Assembly (NCBI RefSeq): GCF_036373705.1
Contig: NC_089853.1
Span: forward strand, 4,255,405 to 4,319,404
Reading direction: 5' to 3'
From: Amia ocellicauda
Taxonomy: Eukaryota; Chordata; Actinopteri; Amiiformes; Amiidae
Length of the DNA stretch: 64,000 nucleotides
Translations under genes and position numbers: made by a program
In this document: piece after piece, positions 37,301-50,289 of the stretch
How positions within the stretch are numbered: the stretch's first letter is position 1
Layout: every line of letters starts with the position of its first letter
The notes under the pieces: model-generated
The model's input: the letters and a program-made list of their open reading frames with translations, nothing else
Database searches by the model: none
What the model was told of the DNA's origin: nothing

Positions 37301-40300
37301 AGTTCACATTGAAGATTTAAATTTGAAATTCAAAGCCAAAGAAGTGGAGTGTGAAACCTTAAAAGAACAATTTTCAGATCTCCAGGAATCTGTGGTGAAA
37401 CTGAATGATGACCTTAGTGCTCAGTCGTCTGAAATGAGCCGCCTGAAAGAGGCCCTTATGGAGAAGGAGTCTGCTGTCTCTGAGCAGACCAGAATCCTGC
37501 AGGACCTCCAGAGGAAAGCTGATGAAGCAGCCCTTTTCAAATCTCAGTTGATGGAGAGCACAGAGCTAATCTCTCAACTTCAGGGTCAGGTTCAGGAGTT
37601 TTCCTCCAAGGCGAAGCGAGTCAGTGAATTGGCCGAGGAGAAACATAGTGCCTTCTTGAACCTTCAGGAAAGATATGCCGCCCAATCGGAGCAGCTTCAT
37701 GACGCTAGCACACTGGTTTCTCAGAAGATTGAAGAGATCTCTAACCTAAATAACTTGCTAGGCGAAAACAGAGAAGCTCTTAAAGCCGCAGAAGAAACTT
37801 CAGATGTTCTTAAAAATGAAATTGGATGTCTGAGAGACGAGCTTCAGCAAACCAGCACATCATACACTGAACTTTTAAAACAAAAGGAGGATGGTCTCAC
37901 TACTTATCAATCAAGCAATACCTCTATGTCTGCGGAAATTGAGAAATTGAAGATACAGCACCAACAAGCAAATGAGCAAGTGAATGCATTAAATGGGAGT
38001 CTACAAGAAAAGGAACTTGCCTTACAGTCCCTTCATAGACAATGCGCTGAACATCTTCAACATATAGAATTGCAGAAGTCACAAATACAGGATTTAAATG
38101 AGAAGAACACAAAGATGAGAGAAGAAATAGAGCTGGTAACTCAGAACCTACAACAGCAGCTGGATGAAACTGTGAATGAAAAAATCAATTTGCAAAAACA
38201 AGTTGAGAGAATAAGTTCAGATGACCAGCACAGTCATGCAAGTGAAGCAGCAGAGCAATTGAAGATTGAGAAGGAACATCTTCAGAAGCAGGTTAGTGCC
38301 AAAGTTGAAGAAATTCAGACAATAGCACAAACCCTACAGGAATCAGAAAACAAATGGTTGTCGGTCCTTAATAGAGAAAACCAGGAGAAGAGTCTTCTGA
38401 CTGAGCAGTTGGAAAGTCTAGAAAACGAAAGCAAGTCAAAGGATGTTAAAGTCCAAGCACTGCAACAGGACCTAGATAACTTGCAGGAGAAGTTTGTTGA
38501 GGTAACATCTGCCTTCAAAACTAGCACAGAACAACTGAGAGAAAAGGAATTGCTGGCATTAGAGCTTAGTCAGGAAATCGCAATAAGCAAAAAACATGTA
38601 GAAGAAGTTCTGTCATTGGTTCAGAAAAAAGATAATGAAAATTCAGAGTTGAATCAGATTCTGAAAGACAGGGAAGATGAAGTGAAAATGTTACAGTTAG
38701 ATAAACAGTCTAATCACAAAGATCTATCAGAAATCTCACAAACAATGTCTGATAAATTAATAGCTTTTGAAGAAGAAAGATTTTCTTTGCAAACGACAAT
38801 GAAACAATTAAAGGCGCATCATCAGTCTGAAGTGGATTCCCTGAAAACAGATTTAGACAAAGTAAGAGATTTATTAAAACTAAAGGAATTGGAATTCATG
38901 GAAATAAGTAAGGGCTACCAGGATGAGAACCAGCAGGTTTGTTACTTGAGGGAACAAGTGAAAAATCTTGAAGGAGAATTGCAGATAGCCACTGAAAATC
39001 TTAAAGAGGCAGTTACCAAGCAAGCAAATAATCTCAGTGAAATAAGAAAGCAACAAGATCAGATTAATTGCATGAACATCCAGATAAGCCAGCAAAAAGA
39101 ACTGCTTACCTCACTTAGCCAGCAGTTGAAAGAGAAGGATGAATCTGTCACTCAGGTCATGGTATCAGCATCTAATGAAATGATAAAGTACACGGAGGAA
39201 AAGAATCGACTCGTTTCACAACTAGACAACCTTGAGAACGTTCACAGTCATACCACCAAAGAACTTGAAAGTCTCTCTCTACAGCTGGAGCAGTACAAAT
39301 CCCAATTGTCTGAATCTCAAGATCTCATTGAAACAAAGGATCTAGAGTTGCAGCAGGTGGTCAAAGAGAGAGAGCATCTGAAAGTGCAGTTTGACAAATT
39401 GTCCAAAGATAAAGAGATAATGAAGAAAAAGCTCCAAGCAGCACTGTTAGTGAGAAAAGACTTATTGAAGAAGATAGAGGAGTTTGAAAAGCAGAGACAA
39501 TGTGATGAAGAGAAGGATAAAGAAATATCAGTCTTGCAAAATCAACTCCAAGAGCTAACATCTCAGACTCAGGTAGCAACCAAAGAACATGAATCTCATG
39601 AGGAGCTTTTAAGGCAACAGATCCTGGAAAAAGAAAGGGAAGTTCTGGAACTTGCCCAGTTGCATTCTGGAAAAGAATCTCTCGTGCAACAGTGGGAGAA
39701 TAAAATACAGGATTTAAAGACTAAACTCATTGAGAAAGAGTCAGCCTTGTCTAATGCCCTCCAAGCAATTAAAGAAAAGAATGAAGTGATCGAGCATCTC
39801 CAACTCAGCATTGCTGAGAAGGAGACGTCTTATGAGCGGGAGCGTTCAGAGATGGCAGTGCAGCTTGAGCGCCTGAGAGAGGACATGATGAAGAGAGAGG
39901 AGAGCATCAAAAAAGAAACCACAACTTCTCTGTCTTCAAGTTCAAGTCCAGATGAGAGCACCATTGCAGAAGATAAAGGCGTGACTCGTTTTAAGCAAGA
40001 AAAGGAACTATTGCAAAAGAAGCTTCATGCCGCTCTCTTGGCCAGGAAGGAAACAATTAAGAGGTCTCAGGAGAAGGAAAACAAACACGCGCAGGAGCTC
40101 TCCGAGCTGAGGGAACAGTTGAACAAGCTTTTGGAGCAGCACTCCAAACAGAGTGCTGAACTCCATACTGTGCAGAAAAAGTATGAGGAAAAGGTGAAAG
40201 ATTTTGAAGACCATCAACAGTTAATGCATTCACTCCAGAGTCAGGTGAATTCCCTTAGCAGTGTCGTTGAAGAAAAGGAGAAAGTTTTGCAAGATTTAAA

Positions 40301-43300
40301 GATCTTATCCGAAGAGAAAGAGAGCAAATTGTTAACTACTTTGCAAAATCAAGACAAGTTGGCAGCCCTGAGGAACCAGATAGAGGATATGACTTCCGAG
40401 ATGGCAAGTAAAGATGCCTCACTAAAGACACTTGGAGATGCTTCCAAAGAGCTTTCTCAAAAGATAGAGCAGGTAGAATATGAACTTGAAAAAGCGCTTG
40501 TGGAGGTGAGGGAGAAGACCGAAGAGCTGGTGAGAGAGCAGCAAGCAAAGCAGCAGTACCAACAGGAGAAACAAGTACTGATGGATGAGTGCACTGCGCT
40601 GAAGAATCAGATAGGCAAATCTCAAGCAGAGGTGGATCAGCTGAAAGTGTCCCTGGAAGATTTTAAAAGGGAAAAAGAATGCCAGTTTGAAGAATTCAGT
40701 AACAACAATAAAATACTCCTGGAGGCTAACAACAGAGTGAAAGAAGAACTTGAAAAAGCCCATTGTCTGATTACTGAACAATCACAGGAGGTTCAGGACA
40801 TGAAACGGACTCTAACAGAAACCCAGAACCAGCTCCATCAAGAGCGGGACAGTTTGAAAGCAAAGCTGGATGAATTTGAGTCCTCCTGGGAAGCTGCTCA
40901 AGCTGAAACAGAAAGTTGCAAATTACACCTAGAAACTGTACAGAAGGAAAAAGAGGGATACAAAAGTGAAATGACCATCCTCAAGGAAAAACTCGATGAA
41001 TCGAATCAACTAACAGAAGACCTCCTTCAAAAGGTGTCCTCCTTACAGTCAGTAGGCCTAGAACTCACCACCATGAAACAAAAGTTGCAGGCCCTGCATT
41101 CCCAGACTGAAGAGCTGGAAGCAAGACTTCAAGATAAAGATGACGCTGTACTCTCCCTTCATTCAGTTGTTTCAGAGAAAGAAAAACTTATTGCAGCCTT
41201 GGAGCTGCAGCTCCAGAAGGAGCTTCACCTTCATGAAGTTGAAAGAGAAAAGATGAAAACTGAAATGAATGTGCTGCAACAAAAGTCTAAGGAAATACTT
41301 GATTCAAACAAAGTGAAAGAGCACTCAGATGAAGCTAAATCTAATGAGCAGTTAACTAGAAAACTTCAGGCGGCTTTGATAAGCCGTAAAGAAGCCTTGA
41401 GAGAGAACAGGTCCCTCAAGGAAAGCCTCCAGTCGCTGTCATCTGAAAAAGAAGAATTGATGAATGCATCTCTAGAGCTTGAAAGGTCTGTTGCTGAATT
41501 CAGAAAACAAAAAGAAAACTTAGACATTTCTGTGCTCTCCCTTAGTAAGGAAAAAGAAAAACTAGTTTCGGAAGTCGATCGGATCTTGAGTGACAACCAT
41601 AACCTCGCCGCTGCGTGTGAAAGTCTCAAGTTGACTATTGAAAACATCACCCAACAGAAGCAGGCCTTTTCATGCCAGTTAGAGCATCTTAAAGACTCCC
41701 AAACAGTTGAGTTGTCTGAGTGGAAATCGAAGCACACGGAGCTGAAACAGGAGTATGAATCTCTCTTACAAGCATATGAAAACATCAGTAGTGAAATGGA
41801 CAAGATGCGGCAGGTCATTGAGGCAGCCAGGAAGGAGAAGCAAGAAGTCCTGTCACAATTGTACAGAACTGAGTCTGAAAAGGAAATCCTTGAGAAGCAA
41901 CTCAACGAAGCAGATGAGGAAATTGAGAAGATGAAAGAAAAGATGCGAAAGTTTGCCAAAACGAAGCAACAAAGGATCCAAGAGGTAGAGCAAGAGAATG
42001 AGAGGATGAAAAATGATCTGCTGGATCTGGGTGACCAACAGAAAGCAGCGATTGAAGAACTAACCTGCAAGAACTCCAATCTTGAGGCAGAGAATAAAAG
42101 GCTAAAAGAAATGTCTGAGGAACTCAAGGTAAAACTGAATGAGGTTCAGAGTTTAAATCAAAATGTGGCTGTAGAACTTAACCTTACAACTTCCTTGTTG
42201 GAAAACTGTCAAAGTGAGTATAAAATTAGTGAATCTGAATTACAGTTAAAATTAGATGAGGCCCTTAATGCAAATGAACTGTTAACCGCTGAAATTGAAA
42301 TCCAAAAGGCAGATATATCCATTAAATGTGAATGTATTAAAATCCTTGAAAGTGAAAAGTTAAGTCTGTCTGAACAGTTAAAACAATTAGCAAAAGATCA
42401 TGGCGAGAGATTGGAGCAAAATGCCAGTGCTGTAGCAGAACTCCAAGGTGTTATTAACAGAAATTTGCAGGAAACCATCAGTCTAAACGAGAAGGTGAGG
42501 ATTTTGGAGGATGATAAGTCCCTGCTGCAAGAGGAACTTGAAAATGTGCAGGAGACATCTGACAAAGTGAAAAACGAGAACGAGTATTTAGAAACCGTTC
42601 TCCTGAAGAATGCTGAGAGAATTGATGAGTTAACCGAAGTCGTCAATACTCTACAAGTTCAAAATAAATTGCTTTCGACTCAGCTGGTGGAGGTGAAGGA
42701 AGAAAATAGCAAATTCTGTCAGGAGAAGGAAGAGCGGCAGTTGAAATTAGTTAGGGAGTTTGAGGAAAAACTGAAGGTGGCTCAGAGAGGAAACGAGGGC
42801 ACGAAAAGCATGAAGAAAGAGCTGCAGGAATTATTGAAGGAAAAGCACCAGGAAATCAACCAACTTCAAAATGATTGCATCAAATACCAGGAGATGATAT
42901 TGGACTTAGAGAGGTCTTTAAAACTGTCACAGTCAGAATGTGATAAAGCAGAAAGAGAAACGAAGAGCACGATTCAAAGGGTTCATGGTTTAGAAAAGGA
43001 GATCAGTCATCTTGAAGCCCAAATAACATCCCATAAGAATCTGCTGGTGGATGCTAGGAAGGAGGTGGACCAAGCTAATTCTGAAAATGTCAAGTTAATG
43101 GATGAACTTGCACAGCAAGAGAAACACTTTGAACTAAGGCTGTTGGAAAAAGTGAGAGAGTTGGAGAGAATTACAGAGCAGCAAAGCGTCCTTCATGAAG
43201 AAAAGATCGTCGCTATCGAGGGTAGAATGAACACGCTGCAGGTGGAGAGAGAGAAAGATGGGGAAAGAGTATGTGATTTAAAAAAGCAGATTGAGTCACA

Positions 43301-46300
43301 GGACGTAGTCAACCAGAAACTTCACAAGGAGGCCAACATGAACTTGGCCAAGTTAGCAGCCTTTTCTTGTAAATTTCCAAATGACGAAGAGCTAAAAGAA
43401 TGGGAGATTCAATTTCAAAAGGCAATTCTAGATAGTGACGGTAAACTCCAGGAGCAGACCATTGTAGTCGGCAAACTTAAAGAGGATTTGAAATCTAAGG
43501 ACACATTAATATATGAACTTCAAGGAAAGAGCTCAAGATTAGAAATTGCTTTGAATGAAACCAGTTCCCGATTTAAGGCAGTGTCTTCAGCCTTACAGAA
43601 CGAAATCTCTGTGATTCACATGAACAACGCAGAACTTTCCCAGAATGTGGAGGACCTAAAGAAACAAGTTGGACAACAGAGTGACCATATTGAGAAACTA
43701 GAACAAGATAAAAACTCATTGAACCTTCAACTCAGTGATGAAGGAAATTCTGTCTCCCGATTGAAAGCAAGCCTTGGAGCCCTAGAGAAGAGGCTTTCTG
43801 ACACCGAATCTGAGCTCTTCCTCGCTCGGTTGCAAAATGACAAATTGCACATTGACCTGGAGAAGCAGGGAGCCATTTCTGCACAGTTAAAATCACTCCT
43901 TCAAAACAAAGATACTGAGATTTCTCTGCTGCTCTCCTCTAGGGATGGAAAAATATCTGAGTATCTAGAACAAGTACAGAAACATCACCGGGCTCAGGTT
44001 ACGGGTTATGAAGATAGGCTGAGTCTTCTTTATGCCGAGAGGGAAAAGGCAGAAAAGACGTTCAGAGGGTTAGAAAGCAAGGTTAAAAACCTTCAATTGA
44101 AAACAGAAAAATCCATTCAGGAGAAAGAGCGGATGGCGGCAAAAATGGAAAACTTTCAGAAGACAGTGACATCTTTGCAAAATGACAGGGATCGTTTGAT
44201 GTCTGATTACAAGGATCTCCAGGCGCAACATCAAAGCGCTGAGAAAGACAAAGAATGCTTCGTTAAAACTGAACTCCATGAGAACAACAGACTGAAGCAA
44301 GAAATCAGAACTCTCTTTCATCAAATGGATGATTTGAATTCAGAAAATGCGATGCTTAAAGCACAACTGATTCGCTACAGGGAGGACCTCAATCAAGTTT
44401 TATCTCTTAAGGACAACCAGCTAAAAGAGCTTCTAAAGAAACAACTGGACTCCATTAAAGACCTTGAAAGTCACAAGACTACTTTAGAGAAAAGGTACCA
44501 GGATTCGCTCCGTGAGCTAGAGAGAGAGACGGAAACTGCTAAATCCTTAGAATCAAAAAATGCAAATTTAGAAACTCAGGTTCAGGAACTACAAGCCACC
44601 ATATTAGCCTTGAAAAAAGAGAAACTGGAAATGAACGAGAACAAGGTAATTGCTGATCTACAGCAGGCAATTGCAGCCAAAGCTGCCGAATGCAATGAAC
44701 TGCAGCAGAAACTGTTTGCACAGAAAGCCACTACTGAAGACCTTAAAAGAAATATCCAGCAAATTGAGAACACCACCAAAAAGAGATTAACAGAGGCACA
44801 AGACCAGTACAATAGTGAGGTCAGTGCCTTTGAACGGGAGGTTGACCTTATGAGAAATGAACGGGAGACCGCTGAGGAAAGGGTTGTGGAACTTGCGAGA
44901 GACTTAATGCAGACAGAACAATTCTTGTCTGAGGCCAGGGGTCAAAGTAGGGAGCTTAAGTCTCAGAACGAGTCTTTGGGGAAGGCAATGGCCGCTTTGC
45001 AAAATGACCGAGATCAGCTCATCGAAGACTTCAAGATCCTGCGCAACAAGTATGATGAGGAACTTCAAACCGCCTCGGGTACATTGAACAAACTCGAGCT
45101 GCAGCTCAATGATGCCACCTCTGAATTGAACAGTCTGACTAATGAGAGGACTGCTCTGATTAAAAAACTTGCTGCTTTTGAAAGCGAAGGCACTTACAGC
45201 CAGCTGACGGAGCAGATCGATGACCTGTGTAAAACGGTGTCTGAGAAAGAAGCTGAAATCCGACGGCACGTTCTGGAGAATAAGACGTACATTAAGCAGA
45301 TGACCGCCTTCTCGAAATCGATGGCCAGTCTCCAGGATGACCGAGACCGACTGATACAGGAAATTAGTGGAACAAAGAGGGTGTATGACTCCAAGCAGGG
45401 GGCAAGTCCTGCGGACGCGCCAGTGAGAAGTGACCACGAATTGAATACTCTTAAGAGAAATGTCACTGTTCTGCAGGTTGAGAAAGATAGGCTGGTAAGT
45501 TAAACTGGCAGTAATCACAAGCATATGGTCATGTTATAACCATTTCACAGCATGGCGTTCGTAGTGGATGTTGTGCCATAACATGTCAAAGCATTGAAGT
45601 GCATGTCATCTCAGTGTATCATTCAATTTTAGCATGAGCGTTTAAAAACTCTATTATCAATAATAAAAATAATGCATTTGTGTTGGATTAATAGATTTTC
45701 TGTGTCGGTCTTCGTAGGCAAAAGAGGTTGAAAGCCTCAGGTCTCAGAATTCGGAATTTGCCCTGATGAGAACTAGAGCCGAGGAGCTGCAGAAAGCGCT
45801 GCAACAGGCCGACGTCTACAGACAGCAAACTGAGAAAGACGTCGGTGCGTATCAGTCTGAACTTGCTGAGCTACGGTAAGTCTTCACACGGATCGACAAC
45901 CAAACGTATCTGAGATAACATTCGAAGACTCTTAATTAGAAATTGTGTTCAGCTTTATAGAATATCCAGCGCAACATTTCCTTGTAAAATCATATGCAAA
46001 ATGTCAGTATTATTAGTAGATGTAGTTATACCAGTATGTTAAGGATAGGATTGTCTGCTGCATGTATTATCGCCGCCACAAATAAAACATAGTGGAAAAA
46101 TATCAATTTATTTTATTAATATTGCCTTTATAAGAATATTTAAATACACAAACCCCCCAACATCTGGTGATTTCATCTCTGCATCCCTGTCCTCTTAACC
46201 AGAGGCTTATCGTTTGTAATTAATCTGCCTCACTCGGATTTGAAAGCATCTGTGAAGATTATTTCATAAAGTGTGCATGGCCCATGAAGCTGGTTTTGTG

Positions 46301-48771
46301 GCCAGGACTCACATTGTCTGACACAGGATGTTATATAATTGCACATCCTTGTGGTGCGGCATGTGAACTAATTACACTAAATCAGCATACTAATTACATC
46401 ACAGAAATGTACTGAAGTGCAGCCATGGATGGCATTTTGTTAGTCACTGTATCTGGAAGGGAACATTAGTTGACTAGTTTTATGTAATGTTCTGTACTTG
46501 TTTAAGAACTGGTAACCTTCATAAGTTTTACAGTTCTCTATATTTCTGTTCAATAGAAGAAGCATGGAATACACCGTTTTATTTGATTAGTTAGTGCTAC
46601 ATCTCTTTACTGATGGAGGAAAGTAGAATCGCTGTCAGGGATAAATGGCAGTTATTTTTTTGTTTCAGGAACAAAGATTAACATTGGATTGGATCTTTTC
46701 TAGGAGAGAGAACATTTTGTTTATACAGTCCTGCATCCTTTTAAATACTTTTTTCCCCAACTTAAAAGTATCTGTTTTAGTCTCTGGTGAATGTGTGTAA
46801 GTGTTTAAATTGATGTTTAGTGTGTTGGTTTGTCTGGCACGGAGTACTGGTGAATTATCCAATAGTGCCGCCCGTGGCCCTGTGTGCTCTGCGGTCACTA
46901 GCAAGCTTCACTGAATCTTAGTGAACTTGTTTTTGTTTTTCGGGATTTTAATTGTGGTCGTCACGTTTCAGATCTGAGAAGAACCTGCTGCTGTCCGAGT
47001 CGCGAGCCCTGAGGGAGCAGTACCTGACCGTGGTGGCAGAGAAAGACCATCAGATCTCTGAGCTGCAGAAATTCGGCCCCGGCGCTCTCTTGAAGGAGTC
47101 CCGGCATCCCTCTTCCATGGATCCTGTTAAGGTACCCAAATAGTCCTACAGAACCATGTTGACACTGCACATTAAACCCGTTTGTCTCATCAGGCTCTGA
47201 GATTAAACTGGGGTTTCGGTCTTGATGTCTTCAATGTATGTGTGATTGTTCACAGACCGAGAGCGTTGTCCTGGCAGGGAAGTCTTCTCCCGATCAGATC
47301 ACGCAGCTGCTGGCCGACCGCAGTCGACTCCAGAGTGATCTGCAGCAGTGCCTACAGGAGGTCCACCACCGAGACCTGCGCTTCCAGCAGCTCCACGCCA
47401 AGGTGAAATGCAGTGAAGGACACATGTATTTTTGGGATTGAGATGTCCAATCCACACCTATGTCAATCAAAGTTGACCATTTAGTCCTCGGTACTTAACT
47501 GTACGTTTCATGAATATCGTTGAGGGCGGGTTTGCTCAGATCGGACTGTCAGAGTGGGAAACTGTGAAGGGATTTTAATTTGAAAGTTCTTTTCAACCTT
47601 GATTCCAGATGATGCAAACCATCGAAGAGAAAGTGGGATTGTCCACCCAACTCAAGGCAGTTTCTCAGACCCTACGAGATACCCAGCTAAACCTGCAGCA
47701 GCTGCAGAGTCGCTGCTATCAGCTGGAGAGCCAGGAGCCAAGACAGCCCATCGAGCCCCCCTACCAGAGCCATGCGCCGGTGAGCTGCTGGGTCAAGCTG
47801 CTGTTCACTGGAGCCGCACTTAACACACAGACAGTTTGAGCTCTGAGTCTCTGTCCGGACCCGAGTTCTCAGACTGGCTTGGTTTCTTCCCCTGTTCAGG
47901 GTGTGATCGCTGTGGAGGTCCCCCCCGGCGCCCCGCAGGAGAAGACCAGCTCTGTAGTGGACATTGAGACCATGGACGTCAGCGATCTGAGGAGAAGGTG
48001 AGGCTTCCTGACCTCTAGTGAGGAGCACGTGCGTGGAATTCGACCTCGTTCTTGTGTACGAGTGCTGTGGTATGTGATGTGTGTATCTGATGAAGAGCTG
48101 GCTTTTCCCGGGTGTGCTTTTCTCCGCTAGACTCGCAGAGACGGAGCAGCTGCTGGACTCCTCTCAGCAGGAGCGCTCCCAGTTGGCCGAGGTCCTGTCG
48201 GACGAGCGCGCGCGGAGAGAGGCAGCCGAGGAGGCTTTAGGACTGGCTGAGGAAAGGGTTAAAAGGTACCTGTGTGGGGCAGACATTCGGCCATTACCCA
48301 GCGGTCTTCCTACTGTTTGTCTTTGTTTTTTTTGTCCGGTCTGGTCTTGTGATGTTTGTCTGTGTTTAATCCATTTCAGCACAGATGCCAGCCTTTCCAG
48401 ATCAGCTCCAAGAGACTACAGCATCCAGCTGGAGATGGACGATGAGCGCGAGGCACTGATCATTGACCCCACGGAGCACGTGCTGGTACGCAAGGTGAGT
48501 CCTGCTCAGGCCGCACCTCTCCTCTTCCTCCGCGGGGGGGTACTCGACTCTCATTCGCAACCGCACGCATGTCGCTGCTGTGCCGGTAACTATGTTTCCA
48601 TCTCCCGGGCAGATGAAAGGCGGAGCACTGTCTGTGAAGCGGTGGCTGCGCGGGCGGAGCCTGTACTGCTCCAAGCTGCTGACGTCCAGGGCGAAGTCAC
48701 GCTACCTGTTCCTCGCATACCTGTTTGCGCTGCACGTCGTCGTCTTCATGTGCCTGACCGGAGTCCTGTAA
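22465..48771 (+). CDS. golgb1: Giantin (golgin B1), 29 coding exons, about 4,908 aa
   Basis: Giantin is a very long coiled-coil tether anchored in the Golgi membrane, acting in vesicle capture and Golgi architecture. Coding exons: 22465-22509, 22885-23031, 23606-23755, 24036-24158, 24984-25151, 25390-25575, 25892-26014, 26127-26240, 26636-26930, 27308-27423, 27755-27872, 28059-28150, 28317-28467, 30694-30797, 31203-31326, 32347-32477, 32915-32962, 33518-33627, 33872-34040, 34246-34350, 34530-45494, 45718-45875, 46972-47131, 47256-47402, 47609-47779, 47900-47997, 48131-48265, 48380-48494 and 48613-48771. The sum is 14,727 nt and all phases join. Family signatures include [14 protein letters not shown] and [16 protein letters not shown]. 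The start [15 protein letters not shown] is chosen because its exon joins in phase; Met at 22906 is the alternative. Human giantin is about 3,260 aa, so this form is much longer, mainly in the rod. Confidence 0.95.
34530..45494 (+). CDS. golgb1: golgb1 giant central exon (10,965 nt, 3,655 codons)
   Basis: One uninterrupted exon (acceptor ...AAATCTAG, donor GTAAGT) encodes about three quarters of giantin. It is almost entirely heptad coiled coil rich in Glu, Lys, Gln and Leu, with no globular domain visible. Three KLQAALxxRKE-type motifs lie near 39425, 40015 and 41358, matching the three such motifs of mammalian giantin in order. Four [12 protein letters not shown] motifs lie near 44165, 45000, 45325 and 45470. 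A related pair of about 174-residue units starts near 36990 and 37512, suggesting rod growth by internal duplication. The many long antisense frames here, up to 253 codons, are shadows of the coding strand's composition. Confidence 0.97.
48613..48771 (+). CDS. golgb1: golgb1 last coding exon: C-terminal Golgi membrane anchor
   Basis: This exon encodes 52 residues and the stop. A basic cytosolic stretch ([20 protein letters not shown]) is followed by about 20 hydrophobic residues ([20 protein letters not shown]) ending two residues before the stop. This matches giantin's known tail-anchored topology, with the rod in the cytosol and a C-terminal transmembrane segment. Confidence 0.93.
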   Translation: MKGGALSVKRWLRGRSLYCSKLLTSRAKSRYLFLAYLFALHVVVFMCLTGVL

Positions 48772-49590
48772 ACACTAACCGCGCGTACACTACTGCTGCA
48801 CAGGGCGATGCTGGATGCTCCCGGTGGGGCTCTGAGAGGAGGGGGAGGCCTGTGGTCTGGCTGTCGCTGAGCGCCTGGGTGGAGCGCAGAGGTGTTTGAG
48901 GGAAAGGATGTTCGTTTTCCCTGGTGGGAAACCTCACGGGAACCGAGAGTGATACAAGTTCAATCGCTCGTGGTTTCTCCGTGTGCATGAACCCCCAGTG
49001 AACGACCATTTCACTCCTCCCAGATCACTCCATCTGAAGCATCATGCAGTTATCCCAAAAAAACACTGAGGTTATCACTTTTGAGATTGTTGTGCCATGA
49101 TGTATTTAGTTGCTGATTAAGCTATGCACTGAATGAATTGCTGTGATATTTATTCGAAGCAAACCGATTCAGCGGGGTTTCCTACCAGAGTATATTATGA
49201 AAGGGTTTGTGTATATCAGGTTATATCCCCGTGTGTTGCAATGTTCACGTTACAGGATCTATCCAATTCCCGATTGTTTACTTATGGAATCACCTTTATT
49301 GGTGCGTATATATATGGTGTACACTGTGGCGGTCTTGTTTCAGCTCCTGCTATGTGGAATATAATGATGTGTATATATGGTATGATTGAGCAAAAAACTA
49401 GTTAATTGAAAACTACTGAGTGCATCAAAGATGACATATTTTCTATACAGGATCTATTTTTTAAAAGAAGAATCAGTTACACTGTCACTTCAAACGAATG
49501 TCCAACGGCCTTTTGATCAAATCAAGAGGGTTAAAGTGTGCAATACTGTGGGGTTTGGGGAGAATGGCTTTCGTGTTCAAGATTAATTTT

Positions 49591-49596
49591 AATAAA
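49591..49596 (+). promoter_or_regulatory. golgb1: golgb1 polyadenylation signal
   Basis: A canonical AATAAA lies 820 bp after the golgb1 stop, followed within 20 bp by an A run and then T/G-rich sequence (TGTTTTGGCC). It gives a 3' untranslated region of about 840 nt. Confidence 0.7.
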
Positions 49597-49651
49597 GTTC
49601 TCTAAAAAAAAATGTTTTGGCCTTGTGCTTTTAAACCACATGTCCGACACG

Positions 49652-50284
49652 TGCTTTTGTCTCTTAAGAGCATTAGAAAGAAAGTTTACAAACCAGAGGA
49701 GGCCATTCACCCCCATCGTGCTTGATTGGTGTCCATTAATAACTAAGTGATCTGAGGATCCCATCCATTTTTAGATGTTCCCAAATTTTCACCTTCTACC
49801 ACACCGCTGGGGAGTTTGTTCAGATTGTGATGCCTCTCTGTGTGAAGAAGTGTCTCCTGTTTTCTGTCTTGAATGCCTTGAAGCCCAATTTCCATTTGTG
49901 TCCCCGGGTGCGTGTGACCCTGCTGATCTGGAAAAGCTCCTCTGGTTTGATGTGGTCGATGCCTTTCATGATTTTGAAGACTTGGATCAAGTCCCCACGT
50001 AGTCTCCTCTGTTCCAGTGTGAAAAGGTTCAGTTCCTCAGTCTCTCAGCAGGACTTTCCCTTCAGACCTGGAATAAGTCTGGTTGCTCTCCTCTGAACTG
50101 CCTCTAGAGCAGCGATATCTTTCTTGAAGTGTGGAGCCCAGAACTGTCCACAGTATCCAGATGAGCTCTAACTAGTGCATTGTACAGTCTGAACATCACT
50201 GCCCTTGTTCTCAATTCTACACTTTTGACAATATATCCTAGCATCCTGTTTGCCTTTTTTATTGCTTCCCCACATTGTTTAGGC
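49652..50284 (-). mobile_element. CR1-like LINE, 3'-end fragment, minus strand
   Basis: The reverse complement matches the LINE at 15,005-16,195 from about position 15,670 to its 3' end (AACAATGTGGGGAAGCAATA, through the GAATGGCCTCCTCTGGTTTG tail). It is 5'-truncated and keeps only short open pieces. It lies immediately beyond the golgb1 polyadenylation site in opposite orientation. Confidence 0.88.
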
Positions 50285-50289
50285 ACTCA

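Noticed and set aside
41366..42127. Long antisense frame (253 codons) opposite golgb1
   Set aside because: It is Ser/Phe/Leu-rich, exactly what the complement of Glu/Lys-rich coiled-coil codons gives. It lies wholly opposite a strongly supported exon and has no family signature.
34692..45524. Many other antisense frames of 60-206 codons across the giant golgb1 exon
   Set aside because: They share the same compositional cause and none has a recognisable domain or splice context.
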